Assembly: GCA_903924985.1 (NCBI GenBank)
Contig: CAIYDT010000155.1
Location: forward strand, 1 to 48,505
Source: an uncultured Acetobacteraceae bacterium
GTDB taxonomy: Bacteria > Pseudomonadota > Alphaproteobacteria > Acetobacterales > Acetobacteraceae
DNA: 48,505 bases
Direction: 5' to 3'
In this document: piece by piece, positions 19,987-28,784 of the stretch
Numbering within the stretch: the stretch's first letter is position 1
Layout of the letters: every line of letters starts with the position of its first letter
Notes under the pieces: generated by a model
The model's input: only the letters and a program-made list of their open reading frames with translations
Told to the model about the DNA's origin: nothing
Databases searched by the model: none
Translations under genes and position numbers: made by a program

Positions 19987-20769
19987 ATGGATCTCGGACT
20001 CAAAGGCAAAAAGGGCATCGTCTGCGCCGCCAGCAAGGGCCTCGGCCGCGCTTGCGCCATCTCACTCGCCCGCGAAGGCGTGGAGCTGGTCATCACCGCC
20101 CGCACCGCGTCGGAGCTGGAAGCCACCGCCCGTGAAATCACCGCGATGACCGGCACCAAGGTCATCGCCGTGCCCGGCGATATCTCCACCGAGGAAGGCC
20201 GCGCCGCCGCCCTCGCCGCATGCCCGGAGCCGGACATCCTGGTGAACAACGCCGGTGGCCCACCGCATGGCGACTTCCGGGACTGGACCCGCGAGGACTG
20301 GATCAAGGCCGTCGACCAGAACATGCTGGCGCCGATCTTCCTCATCAAAGCCGTGGTGGACGGTATGGCCGCCCGCAAGTTCGGCCGTATCGTCAACATC
20401 ACCTCGGCATCCGTGAAATCTCCGATCCCCAACCTCGGCATGAGCAACGGCGCCCGCGCCGGCCTGACCGGCTTCGTCGCCGGCCTGGCGCGCCAGGTCG
20501 CCAAACATAACGTGGCGATCAACAACATCCTGCCAGGCCCGTTCCTGACCGACCGGTTAAAGAGCGGCGCACTCGCGCAGTCCAAGCAGCGCAACGTGCC
20601 GGTGGAGGAAATTCTGGCCGAACGCGCGGCTGGGACGCCCACGGGGCGGGTCGGCGATCCGGCGGAGTTCGGCGACGCCTGCGCCTTCCTGTGCTCCGCC
20701 AAGATCGGCTTCATCATTGGGCACAATCTGCTGCTCGACGGGGGCAACTTCAACTCGTCGATCGCGTGA
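19987..20769 (+). CDS. Atypical SDR-family oxidoreductase lacking YxxxK
   Basis: This 260-residue short-chain dehydrogenase has a nucleotide loop CAASKGLGRA (13-22), NNAGGPP (87-93) and the conserved Ser region NITSAS (137-142). At the catalytic positions, Ser+13 and +17, it has S153 and R157 (MSNGARAG) where classical SDRs have Tyr and Lys. A divergent SDR branch shares a KSPIPxLGxSNGAR-like segment (recalled, not searched), so this is probably a family trait. Reduction chemistry would need another acid/base. An AAAGGAGGAA Shine-Dalgarno precedes ATG 19987. The stop overlaps the amidase GTG by four bases, linking the two in translation. Confidence 0.85.
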   Translation: MDLGLKGKKGIVCAASKGLGRACAISLAREGVELVITARTASELEATAREITAMTGTKVIAVPGDISTEEGRAAALAACPEPDILVNNAGGPPHGDFRDWTREDWIKAVDQNMLAPIFLIKAVVDGMAARKFGRIVNITSASVKSPIPNLGMSNGARAGLTGFVAGLARQVAKHNVAINNILPGPFLTDRLKSGALAQSKQRNVPVEEILAERAAGTPTGRVGDPAEFGDACAFLCSAKIGFIIGHNLLLDGGNFNSSIA

Positions 20770-22205
20770 ACCCTTCGTTCCTCTCGGCCCAGGCGCTGGC
20801 CGGTCTCGTCCGCAAGGGCGATACCGGCTGCCTGGAGCTACTGGATTTTTTTATCAGTCGCACCGAACGCCTGAACCCGCGCATCAACGCGATCGTCGTC
20901 CAGGACTTCGACCGAGCCCGGGAACGGGCGCGGGCGCTGGACAACGCGAGAGAAAAATCCGCCCCGCTGTTCGGCGTACCGATGACGGTGAAGGAAAGCT
21001 TCGACGTCGCCGGCCTGCCCTCCACCCGCGGGCACAGCGAGGCCAAAGACCATCGCGCCCGCGTGTCCGGCTTAGCGATACAGCGCCTCGAAGCGGCCGG
21101 CGTCGTCATTTTCGGCAAGACCAACGTGCCGGTCGATTTGGCAGATTGGCAAAGCTACAACCCGGTCTACGGCACGACCTCCAATCCCTGGAACACAGCG
21201 CACACGCCGGGAGGCTCGTCAGGTGGTTCGGCTGCGGCGCTGGCGGCGGGCCTGACGGGCCTGGAGTTAGGCACCGACATCGGCGGCTCAATCCGTGTGC
21301 CCGCGCATTACTGCGGGGTATTCGGCCACAAGCCGACCTGGGGCATTTGCCCAAATTTTGGCGATCCCGCGACCAGCCGCACCGCGATGAACGACATCGC
21401 CGCGCTCGGCCCCCTGGCACGCTCCGCCGGCGACCTCCGGCTGGTGCTGGACGCAGTAGCGCGCCCCGACCCAGCCGACACCGCGATGGCGCCCACGCTA
21501 CCCTCCCCCCGCTTCAGCAGCCTGAAGGACCTGCGGGTCGCCGTCTGGTCGCATGAGCCGGGGCAGCCCACCGAACGCGAGACCACCGAACAGATCGAGG
21601 CATTGGCCGACCGGCTGGAACACGAAGGCGTCACCGTCAGCCGCACCGCACGCCCCGCCTTCGAGCCGCTTTCAGCCTATCGCCTTTACCTGACCCTGCT
21701 GAACGCAGCCTGGAGCGGCAGCGCCTCCGACGCCGTCATCGCCAGGGAAATCGAAACCGCCGCCAAACTATCCCCCGAAGCCATGAGCGCCGACGCCATC
21801 ATGATGCGCGGCGCCGGCATGACACACCGCACTTGGCTCGGCCTGAACGAACGCAGGCACGTCGTCCGCCGCGCCTGGAATGCTTTTTTCCGGGACTGGG
21901 ACGTGCTGCTCTGTCCCACCATCGCGACCTCCGCCCTGCCGCACCGCCAGGACGGCGCAACCTGGGAACGGCGGATCGTCATCGAGGGCGTCGAGATGGC
22001 CTACAACGACCAGCTCTTCTGGCCCGGCCTAATCTGCGGCTTCCATCTGCCTGCCACCATCGCCCCCATTGGCCGCACGCGGGCCGGGCTGCCCATCGGC
22101 GTGCAGATCGCCGGGCCGACCCATGGCGACCGGACGACGATCGCCATGGCGGAGCTGCTGGAGCAGGCGGAGTCTGGATTCGTCGCACCCTCTGGGTGGA
22201 CATAA
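20766..22205 (+). CDS. Amidase (amidase-signature family)
   Basis: This 479-residue amidase-signature hydrolase has the Ser-cisSer-Lys triad: K76 in TVKESFD, S151 in PGGSSGGSAAALAAG and nucleophile S175 in GTDIGGSIRVPA. It hydrolyses a C-N amide bond to acid and ammonia or amine. The start GTG 20766 overlaps the SDR stop (GTGA), and no other start fits better. It lacks GatCAB context, so it is a stand-alone amidase and not a Glu-tRNA amidotransferase. A peptide-type receptor follows after 73 bases. Uptake and hydrolysis of an amide or small peptide-like compound is a reasonable joint role. Confidence 0.9.
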   Translation: MNPSFLSAQALAGLVRKGDTGCLELLDFFISRTERLNPRINAIVVQDFDRARERARALDNAREKSAPLFGVPMTVKESFDVAGLPSTRGHSEAKDHRARVSGLAIQRLEAAGVVIFGKTNVPVDLADWQSYNPVYGTTSNPWNTAHTPGGSSGGSAAALAAGLTGLELGTDIGGSIRVPAHYCGVFGHKPTWGICPNFGDPATSRTAMNDIAALGPLARSAGDLRLVLDAVARPDPADTAMAPTLPSPRFSSLKDLRVAVWSHEPGQPTERETTEQIEALADRLEHEGVTVSRTARPAFEPLSAYRLYLTLLNAAWSGSASDAVIAREIETAAKLSPEAMSADAIMMRGAGMTHRTWLGLNERRHVVRRAWNAFFRDWDVLLCPTIATSALPHRQDGATWERRIVIEGVEMAYNDQLFWPGLICGFHLPATIAPIGRTRAGLPIGVQIAGPTHGDRTTIAMAELLEQAESGFVAPSGWT

Positions 22206-22278
22206 TTTGTAACATTGGCCTTGCCGCCGCCAGCCAAACCCTCCTACCGTAGCCGCAAGGATCGACGGGGATTCAAAT

Positions 22279-23796
22279 ATGCGTAAAATCAATTTAGCAG
22301 TCGCGCTTTTGGCCACGGGCCTGGCCTTCGCCGCACCCGCCAGCGCGCAAAAATCGGCCGACACCCTGCGCATCACCTGGCGCGACGCCATCCCGAATGT
22401 GGACCCGTATTACAACCAGCTCCGCTCCGGCATCATCCTGGCGCATCAGGCCTGGGACACCCTGGTCTACCGCGACCCCGAGACCTTCCAGAACAAGCCG
22501 TTGCTGGCGGAGTCTTACAAATGGGCGGACGACACCACGCTGGAATTCACGCTGCGGCAGGGCGTGACCTGGCACAACGGCGATAAATTCACCGCCGACG
22601 ATGTTGTCTACACCATCAATACGGTCATCGCGGACAAGCAGGTCGCGGTGCCGAGCAATTATTCGTTCTACGACAGCGCCGAGAAAATCGACGACTACCA
22701 TGTGAGGGTGAAGCTGAAGCGGGTCTTCCCGGCGGCGCTGGATTACATGGCGATGACGCTGTGGATCTGGCCCAAGGCCTACCGCGAAAAAGTCGGCGTG
22801 GACGAATACGCGCACCACCCCATCGGCACCGGCCCCTACAAAATCACCCGCGTCGACGGCGTCACGCAAATCGACCTGGAGCGCTACGAGGGTTATTACG
22901 CCGACAGCCCCAAAGGCAAACCCGCCATCGGCAAGGTCGTGATCCACGAGGTGCCGGATTCCTCCACCGAAATGGCGGAGCTGTTGGGCGGGCGCGCCGA
23001 CTGGATCTGGAAGTACAGCCCGGATCAATACGACAACGTCAACCGCATGCCCACCGTGCAGGCGCTGCGGTCGGAGTCGATGCGGATCGGATACATCAAC
23101 ATGGATGCCGCCGGGCGCACCGGGGCCGGCAATCCGATGACCATTCCGAAAGTGCGGCAGGCGATCGCTTACGCCATCGACCGGGAAACCATGGCGAAGC
23201 AGTTGGTGCAGGGCGGATCGCGCGCGCTGGACGCGCCGTGCTACCCGACGCAGTTCGGTTGCGATGCCGGCGCGGCGATGCATTACCCCTACGATCCCGC
23301 CAAGGCGAAGCAATTGCTGACCGAGGCCGGCTTCCCGAAGGGGTTCGATACCGAACTGGTGACCTACGAGCTTCCCTCGTGGGCCGGCGCCATGCAGAAC
23401 TATTTGAAAGCTGTCGGCATCGACGCTCGGTTGAGCCTGTTGCAGGTGGGCGCGGTGGTGCAGCGCAGCCTGGCCGGGCAGAATCCGTTGGAGGCCGGAG
23501 ATTGGGGCAGCTACTCCATCAACGACGTCTCGGCCATCTTGCCGCAGTATTTCGGCGGTGGCGGCGCCGATTACACCCGGGATCCGGAAATCATGGAGCT
23601 GGTGAAATCAGGCGGCTCGACAACGGATCCGGATCAACGCCGCAAGGCCTATAGCGCGGCGATCAAGCTGATTACTGAACGGGCTTATTGGTTGCCGATG
23701 TATACCTATACGATCACGTATGGCCTGTCGCGGCAGTTGAACTTCAAACCCTACCCTGACGAGCTGCCAAGGTTTTATCTAAGCAGCTGGAAATAG
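22279..23796 (+). CDS. ABC transporter substrate-binding protein, family 5 (peptide/nickel/opine type)
   Basis: This is a 505-residue periplasmic receptor of the DppA/OppA class. A signal peptide (MRKINLAVALLATGLAFAAP, cut after ASA) is followed by LRITWRDAIPNVDPYY, the signature-like LEFTLRQGVTWHNGDKFTADDVVYT and a C-terminal lobe with ITERAYWLPMYTYT. It should bind a peptide, glycoside or similar ligand. GGGGA stands before the ATG. No permease or ATPase genes adjoin, so it is an orphan receptor next to the amidase and SDR. It ends three bases short of the convergent SnoaL-like gene, so no separate terminator fits between them. Confidence 0.92.
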   Translation: MRKINLAVALLATGLAFAAPASAQKSADTLRITWRDAIPNVDPYYNQLRSGIILAHQAWDTLVYRDPETFQNKPLLAESYKWADDTTLEFTLRQGVTWHNGDKFTADDVVYTINTVIADKQVAVPSNYSFYDSAEKIDDYHVRVKLKRVFPAALDYMAMTLWIWPKAYREKVGVDEYAHHPIGTGPYKITRVDGVTQIDLERYEGYYADSPKGKPAIGKVVIHEVPDSSTEMAELLGGRADWIWKYSPDQYDNVNRMPTVQALRSESMRIGYINMDAAGRTGAGNPMTIPKVRQAIAYAIDRETMAKQLVQGGSRALDAPCYPTQFGCDAGAAMHYPYDPAKAKQLLTEAGFPKGFDTELVTYELPSWAGAMQNYLKAVGIDARLSLLQVGAVVQRSLAGQNPLEAGDWGSYSINDVSAILPQYFGGGGADYTRDPEIMELVKSGGSTTDPDQRRKAYSAAIKLITERAYWLPMYTYTITYGLSRQLNFKPYPDELPRFYLSSWK

Positions 23797-23799
23797 CGC

Positions 23800-24207
23800 T
23801 CAGGGGAGTTGCAGCCGCATCTCCCCCTTAAACGCATGAATGAGTTCCCGCCGCTGGAAGCGCCAAGCTTGCGGGGTTTTGGTGAATACATCGGCGTAGG
23901 TGCCGCAGACCGAGGGGACCGGACCGTCCGGCCCCTCCACCATCACCAGGTAGTTGGATCGCGCGGTTGCTTGGGGGCCGTCGACCGCGATGATGCTGTT
24001 CATGACGTAGTGCATGCGCTTGGGCGTCGCGGGGACGGATTGGGTCAGCCATGCCTCGATTTCGGCGGGGCCGGTCGCTGTGCGGTAGGGGGCCCTCCAG
24101 ACGCCGTCCAGCGCGAACAGGGCGGCAAGTTCGGCGAAACGGCCTTCGTCCATGCAGAAGCAATACTGGTGCATGAGCTCGCGGATGGTGTCTTTGTCTT
24201 CGGACAT
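23800..24207 (-). CDS. SnoaL/NTF2-like small protein
   Basis: This 135-residue protein has the NTF2-like alpha+beta cone fold: an N-terminal helix IRELMHQYCFCMDEGRFAEL (7-26), the LFALDGVWRAP strand (31-41) and a C-terminal WRFQRRELIHAF (about 114-125). Relatives are hydroxy-steroid isomerases, polyketide cyclases, ring-hydroxylating dioxygenase small subunits and proteins of unknown role. It is the last gene of a minus-strand run after the GMC oxidase, 87 bases apart with a palindrome between. A role on the same substrate is plausible but unproven. Confidence 0.75.
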   Translation of the reverse strand: MSEDKDTIRELMHQYCFCMDEGRFAELAALFALDGVWRAPYRTATGPAEIEAWLTQSVPATPKRMHYVMNSIIAVDGPQATARSNYLVMVEGPDGPVPSVCGTYADVFTKTPQAWRFQRRELIHAFKGEMRLQLP

Positions 24208-24248
24208 CGTTTTATCCCCTGGGGTTCGTGCGGGCCCCTCCCCCAGGT

Positions 24249-24273
24249 CATCCCCGCCACAAGTGCGGGGATG
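24249..24273. repeat. REP-like palindrome 2
   Basis: CATCCCCGC and GCGGGGATG form a perfect nine-base stem around CACAAGT, inside the 87-base gap between the SnoaL-like gene and the GMC gene. The GTCATCCCCGC start resembles the GTCATC-type palindrome at 19875. It could act as a processing or termination signal between co-oriented genes. Confidence 0.6.
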
Positions 24274-24294
24274 CCGAAAAAGGAAAGCGCAGCC

Positions 24295-25989
24295 CTATGC
24301 CTGAATCAAATCCGCCACCCGCTCCCCAATCATAATGGACGGCAGATTGGTGTTCGTCCGCGTCACGCGCGGCATGATCGACGCATCCGCCACGTGCAGA
24401 TTTTGGGTCCCGATCACCGCCGCGTTCGGATCCGTCACTGCCATCGGGTCGTCAGCGGCGCCCATGCGGCAGGTGCAGGACGGGTGCCAGGCGCTGCGAA
24501 CGGCCGCGCAGACGTATTCCTCGGCCGCCTTAGGATCGGCCATCAGAGCCGCCAGTTTCGGCGCCTCGCTGATCACGTTCTCGATCAGGAAACGCCTGAC
24601 CGGCGCAGCGGAGTCCAGCAGCGCGGCGGCGACATTGGTTAGCACCGCGTTCAACCCGGTGGGACGGCTTATCGCGGCGACGCGTTCGGAGAAGCTGGAG
24701 GGGAACGGGTCCAACGCGTATTTCGACACCGGCTCCTGCGTGAACATCCCGGCCATGCGCATGAAAGCCGCAATCAGGCGGGAGCGGTCGCGCTCGTCCT
24801 CCAGCCAATTGAAATCGATCGCCGGGGCCGCCATCGGGTCGGAGGACGCCAGCCGCACCGTCCCCCGGGAATACGGCAGCGAAATATAGGTACTGAGGGT
24901 GCCGATCCGCTCCCCCACCGCGTGCCACATGGATTGGCAGACGGCCATCATGATCATGTCCGCCGGCTCACACCCGGCGATCTGGGAGGAATAGCGCAAA
25001 TACGAATAGTTCCGCCGGATAACGTGCTTTTCCCGAGCGATCGGCGGCAGATAAGCCGACACCGAAATCAGCGGATGATCCTGCAAATTCGACCCGACAC
25101 CGGGACGATCCGCCACCACCGCGATGCCGTGCCGGCGCAGATGATCGGCCGGCCCGACACCCGACAGCATCAGCAGTTTCGGGCTGTGGAAGGCGCCGGC
25201 GCTGACGATGATGCGATCGCCATGGATCTGCTCGGTCACCCCGGCGCGAAGGGTTTCAACCCCGATGGCTTTAGTGCCTTCGAACAGAATGCGCCGCACC
25301 TGGGTTTCCGGCATCAGGCGCAGATTAGAGCGGCGGCGAACCTCGTCGCTCAGATGCCCGTTGGCGGTGGAGCGGCGTGCCTCCCCGTCGTTGGAGGTGG
25401 GGAGCGGGGAGTAACCTTCCTCGTACGGGCCGTTCATATCGTGCACGAACGCATGGCCCTGGCTGTCCCAGGAACGGGCGACGGCGTTGGTGAATTCGTC
25501 CCATTGGTCGCGCGGAATACGACGGACGGTGATCGGGCCGGAGGCGCCGTGCAACTGGTCGGCGGAGTAGTCCAGGTCGGTCTCCAGCTTGCGGAAATAG
25601 GGCAGCACCGAACCCCAGTCCCAGCCTTTGGCCCCCAGCTCCGCCCAGCCGTCGAAATCGGCGGGGGCGCCGCGCAAAGCCACTTGCCCGTTGATGGACG
25701 ATCCGCCGCCCATCAACTTCCCCTGGTAGAAGAAATACGGTTTTCTGCCCGCTGCCGGGATATGCCGATGCGTCCCACGCGACACCTGCAATGCCGGCCA
25801 GAAGTAGGACGAATTGGTCATCGCTCGATGGGCGTAGGTGTCTTTTATATCGTCAGGGATATTGGCGGTGCCGTAATCCGGCCCGGCCTCGATCACCAGT
25901 ACCTTGTTCGCGGGGTTCTCCGACAGGCGTGCGGCCAGGGCGCAACCGGCCGATCCGCCGCCGGCTACGATATGGGTGGGTCGATCCAT
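24295..25989 (-). CDS. GMC-family FAD oxidoreductase
   Basis: This 564-residue GMC flavoenzyme is distinct from the one at 15174. The FAD loop reads HIVAGGGSAGC (6-16), with LVIEAG after it, then QGKLMGGGSSINGQ (GMC signature 1), SAGAFHSPKLLMLSGVGP (signature 2), and the active site WHPSCTCRMG in place of the usual HPVGTCRMG. The C-terminal TNTNLPSIMIGERVA completes the fold. It lies 16 bases downstream of the exported methyltransferase-like gene and before the SnoaL-like gene, so the three probably form an operon. The substrate alcohol is unknown, and no signal peptide is seen. Confidence 0.92.
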   Translation of the reverse strand: MDRPTHIVAGGGSAGCALAARLSENPANKVLVIEAGPDYGTANIPDDIKDTYAHRAMTNSSYFWPALQVSRGTHRHIPAAGRKPYFFYQGKLMGGGSSINGQVALRGAPADFDGWAELGAKGWDWGSVLPYFRKLETDLDYSADQLHGASGPITVRRIPRDQWDEFTNAVARSWDSQGHAFVHDMNGPYEEGYSPLPTSNDGEARRSTANGHLSDEVRRRSNLRLMPETQVRRILFEGTKAIGVETLRAGVTEQIHGDRIIVSAGAFHSPKLLMLSGVGPADHLRRHGIAVVADRPGVGSNLQDHPLISVSAYLPPIAREKHVIRRNYSYLRYSSQIAGCEPADMIMMAVCQSMWHAVGERIGTLSTYISLPYSRGTVRLASSDPMAAPAIDFNWLEDERDRSRLIAAFMRMAGMFTQEPVSKYALDPFPSSFSERVAAISRPTGLNAVLTNVAAALLDSAAPVRRFLIENVISEAPKLAALMADPKAAEEYVCAAVRSAWHPSCTCRMGAADDPMAVTDPNAAVIGTQNLHVADASIMPRVTRTNTNLPSIMIGERVADLIQA

Positions 25990-26005
25990 GGTTCGGTTTT
26001 CCCGC

Positions 26006-26851
26006 TTACGGCTTCGTAAATTTCAGCACGAATTCGTCCTTCGGCTGCGGCGGGTCCGGGGTGTTTTTGTCCTTCGGGTCTTTGGGATTGCGCAGGAACA
26101 TCCCTTCCTTCGCCAGTTTGAACCCCGCCGCCTCGACCTCCTGGCGCAGAAACGCCTCTTCGATGCGGTGCAGCGTGCCGGACTCGGAAATGCCGGTGCC
26201 CGGCCGCCCCGCATGGTCGGCGATCACATATTCGCCACCCTTCTTCAACGCGGCAAACACCGAACGGTTCATCGCTGCCCGATCGACGCCCATGTGACCG
26301 AGGTCGTGGTAGTTGAACATCAACGTCACCAGATCGAGCTTGCCCACCAGTTCCGGCGGCACCGGGTCTTCGAAGGGGCGGGAAACGGCGACGATCGGGG
26401 CGGAGGCGACGTTTGCCGCCCGCAGCTTGGCCTCCCGCTCCGCCAGGGCAACGGGCGATGGGCGAGGCCCACCGGCCGGCGCCGCCGTGGGGAGATCCGG
26501 GCGGCTGTTGCCCTCGCGCTGCGCCGGCGGGGCGGACGCGGCGGCGTTCGCCGGGCGGCTCTGCCCGAAGACCTTCCCCGTGGGCCCCACCAAACGCGCC
26601 AGAAGCTCGGTCGTGTAGCCACCGGCAGCGCTGATATCGAAGGCTGTGATCCCCGGATGAATGGCGATAAATTCCAGCATCGGCTGCGGCTTGCGGCGCA
26701 GATCGTTGGCACGGTCCGCGTCGGAGCGGTCCGGGCTGGCGATGATTTCGGCGATGCGCGCCGCCATAACCGGCCCGGCAGACTGCGCCCAGGCCGGTGG
26801 CGCCGCCATGGTGGCGACGGCGACAAGTGCGGTTCGGCGGCTGAGTTGCAT
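26006..26851 (-). CDS. Predicted exported methyltransferase-like protein
   Basis: This 281-residue protein has an N-terminal signal (MQLSRRTALVAVATMAAPPAWA, cut before QSAGP; the SRRT pair hints at Tat export) followed by a Rossmann-like core, GITAFDISAAGGYTTELLAR (about 68-87) and LVTLMFNYHDLGHM. This matches the predicted periplasmic methyltransferase group (COG4798 type). A linker rich in Pro/Ala (about 105-135) splits the domain. SAM-dependent chemistry outside the cytoplasm is not established, so the export is puzzling. The gene leads the minus-strand operon with the GMC oxidase and is divergent from an SDR. Confidence 0.75.
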   Translation of the reverse strand: MQLSRRTALVAVATMAAPPAWAQSAGPVMAARIAEIIASPDRSDADRANDLRRKPQPMLEFIAIHPGITAFDISAAGGYTTELLARLVGPTGKVFGQSRPANAAASAPPAQREGNSRPDLPTAAPAGGPRPSPVALAEREAKLRAANVASAPIVAVSRPFEDPVPPELVGKLDLVTLMFNYHDLGHMGVDRAAMNRSVFAALKKGGEYVIADHAGRPGTGISESGTLHRIEEAFLRQEVEAAGFKLAKEGMFLRNPKDPKDKNTPDPPQPKDEFVLKFTKP

Positions 26852-26954
26852 CGATCTGGACCTTCCCGTTTCTCCCAGCCTAACCGTTGCCGCCGGCCCG
26901 CGCTAGGATCGTCCGGGTTGTTCGGATAGCCTGCCGCGAAAGGAGGAAACAATC

Positions 26955-27758
26955 ATGACCCAAGGACAGAGACTCTCCGGCAAGGTCGCCATCGTGACCG
27001 GCGGCGCATCCGGCATCGGCGCGGAAACCGCCCGCCAATTCGCGGCCCACGGCGCCAGCGTGGTGCTGTGCGATGTACAGGACGACCTCGGCCGCACCGT
27101 CGCGCAGGAGATCGTGGATAACGGCGGTGTCGCGGAATACCACGCTTTGGACGTAACCGACGAGGCGCAGTGGATCGCTTTGGTCGCCAGCGTCGAAGCC
27201 AAGTACGGCAAGCTCAACGTGCTGTGCAACATCGCCGGCGTGTCCGGCCGCCCCGCGAACATGCTGGTGCAGCCCACCGGCGTCATGACCGGCACGGCGC
27301 TGGAGGATCAGACGCTGGAGAACTGGAACTACATCATGGGGGTGAATTCCACCGGCGTGTTCCTCGGCACCAAAAGCGCGATCCCGGCGATGCGGCGGGC
27401 CGGAGGCGGCTCGATCGTCAATATTTCGTCCATTTGCGGCATCGTCGGATCGTTTGCCAATGCGGCGTATCACGCGTCGAAAGGGTCGGTGCGGATATTT
27501 ACCAAATCGACGGCCATCCAATACGCGAAGGAAGGCATTCGCGCGAATTCCGTACACCCCGGCTTCGTCGACACACCCATGGCACGCCCTGGATTATTGG
27601 GCAACGAATCCGGCAAGGCTCGGATGGACGCCACGCCGATGGGCCGATTCGGCAAACCCATCGATATCGCGATGGGCTGCCTTTATCTGGCGTCGGACGA
27701 GGCGTCCTGGGTTACCGGCAGCGAACTGGTGATCGACGGGGGGATGACCGCGAACTGA
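26955..27758 (+). CDS. Classical short-chain dehydrogenase/reductase
   Basis: This 267-residue classical SDR has TGGASGIG (15-22) for the dinucleotide, NIAG (92-95), S159 and the catalytic YHASK (Y172, K176), with a C-terminal GSELVIDGGMTAN. A strong AAAGGAGGAA site precedes the ATG. It reduces or oxidises a secondary alcohol/ketone with NAD(P)(H); 3-oxoacyl or cyclic alcohols are typical. It contrasts with the YxxxK-less SDR at 19987. It is divergent from the exported methyltransferase-like gene and convergent with the TRAP receptor, three bases apart, and appears monocistronic. Confidence 0.9.
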   Translation: MTQGQRLSGKVAIVTGGASGIGAETARQFAAHGASVVLCDVQDDLGRTVAQEIVDNGGVAEYHALDVTDEAQWIALVASVEAKYGKLNVLCNIAGVSGRPANMLVQPTGVMTGTALEDQTLENWNYIMGVNSTGVFLGTKSAIPAMRRAGGGSIVNISSICGIVGSFANAAYHASKGSVRIFTKSTAIQYAKEGIRANSVHPGFVDTPMARPGLLGNESGKARMDATPMGRFGKPIDIAMGCLYLASDEASWVTGSELVIDGGMTAN

Positions 27759-27761
27759 GCC

Positions 27762-28763
27762 CTACCCCAACGCGCCAGCGTATTTCTCCAGAATCTCCCA
27801 GGGCGCGTCACCCAGCTTGCCTCGCCACAGTTTGTAGAAGCCGCCTGTCTTCAACCCGTCGCGAAAACTTTGCGTGTCCACGGTGTTGAAGATCATGCCT
27901 TTGCCTTCCAGCTCGGTCCGCATCGCCGCGTCGGCCGCGGCGATGTCGGCGCGTTCCAGCAGCGCCGCGGCGTTCAGGTTGTTGGCGACGATGGTTTTCA
28001 GGTCGTCCGGCAAGCCCTTCCAGGCGGCGGCGTTGACGCACAGCCAGTGGCCGTCCCATACGTGGTTAGTGAGCGAGCAGTATTTCTGCACCTCGTAGAA
28101 TTTCGCGACCTTGATGAGCGTCAGCGGATTTTCCTGTGCATCGGCAATATGGGTTTGCAACGCCGAGTAGACCTCGGGGAATTGCAATGCCAGCGGTGCT
28201 GCCTTCAACGTTTGGAATAGCGTCACCAGGCTAGGCGCGACCGGCGTGCGGATTTTCAGCCCCACCAGATCGTCGGCGGTTTTGATCGGTTTGGTGCTGG
28301 TGGTGATCTCCCGGTAGCCGAGGTCCCACATGCGGTCCATCGCCACCAGCCCGGTCTTGGCGGCGATCTGGGCGCGCACGAAGGCGCCCAATTCCCCGTC
28401 CAGCGCAGGCCAAATTTTGCCGTAGTTCTCCCACGCAAAACCCAGCGCGCTGACGGCGGCGGCTGGCAGGATGGAAGACATGATTTGCCCCGTCGGTTGG
28501 CAGAACTCAATGGCGCCGCTGCGTGCTTGCGACAGCAGATCGTTATCGCCGCCGAGCTGGCTGTCGGGGAAGATTTGCAGGTCCATGCGGCCGTTGGATT
28601 GCTGGCCGATCTTCGCGGCGGCTTCCGCCAGCCTGACATGGAACGGATAAACGACCGGTGAACCGTGGCCGAATTTCCAGGTGAATTCGGCCGCCTTCGC
28701 GAAGCGGGGAAGCGCGACCGCCGCGATGCCGCCGCCGATCACCTTACGTCTGGTTGCTTTCAT
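27762..28763 (-). CDS. TRAP transporter solute receptor (DctP family)
   Basis: This 333-residue periplasmic receptor has a twin-arginine-like signal (MKATRRKVIGGGIAAVALPRF, cut near AKA-AEF) followed by the DctP fold: FHVRLAEAAAKIGQQSNGRM, IFPDSQLGGDNDLL, the helix GLKIRTPVAPS with the Arg (about residue 172) that usually binds a carboxylate, and a C-terminal ADAQENPLTLI segment. Ligands are generally organic acids taken up with Na+ or H+. It is the third gene of a minus-strand operon, 21 bases after the fused permease. The retained Arg favours a carboxylate, but the compound is unknown. Confidence 0.92.
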   Translation of the reverse strand: MKATRRKVIGGGIAAVALPRFAKAAEFTWKFGHGSPVVYPFHVRLAEAAAKIGQQSNGRMDLQIFPDSQLGGDNDLLSQARSGAIEFCQPTGQIMSSILPAAAVSALGFAWENYGKIWPALDGELGAFVRAQIAAKTGLVAMDRMWDLGYREITTSTKPIKTADDLVGLKIRTPVAPSLVTLFQTLKAAPLALQFPEVYSALQTHIADAQENPLTLIKVAKFYEVQKYCSLTNHVWDGHWLCVNAAAWKGLPDDLKTIVANNLNAAALLERADIAAADAAMRTELEGKGMIFNTVDTQSFRDGLKTGGFYKLWRGKLGDAPWEILEKYAGALG

Positions 28764-28784
28764 GATCGTTCGTCCTTTGCCGCG

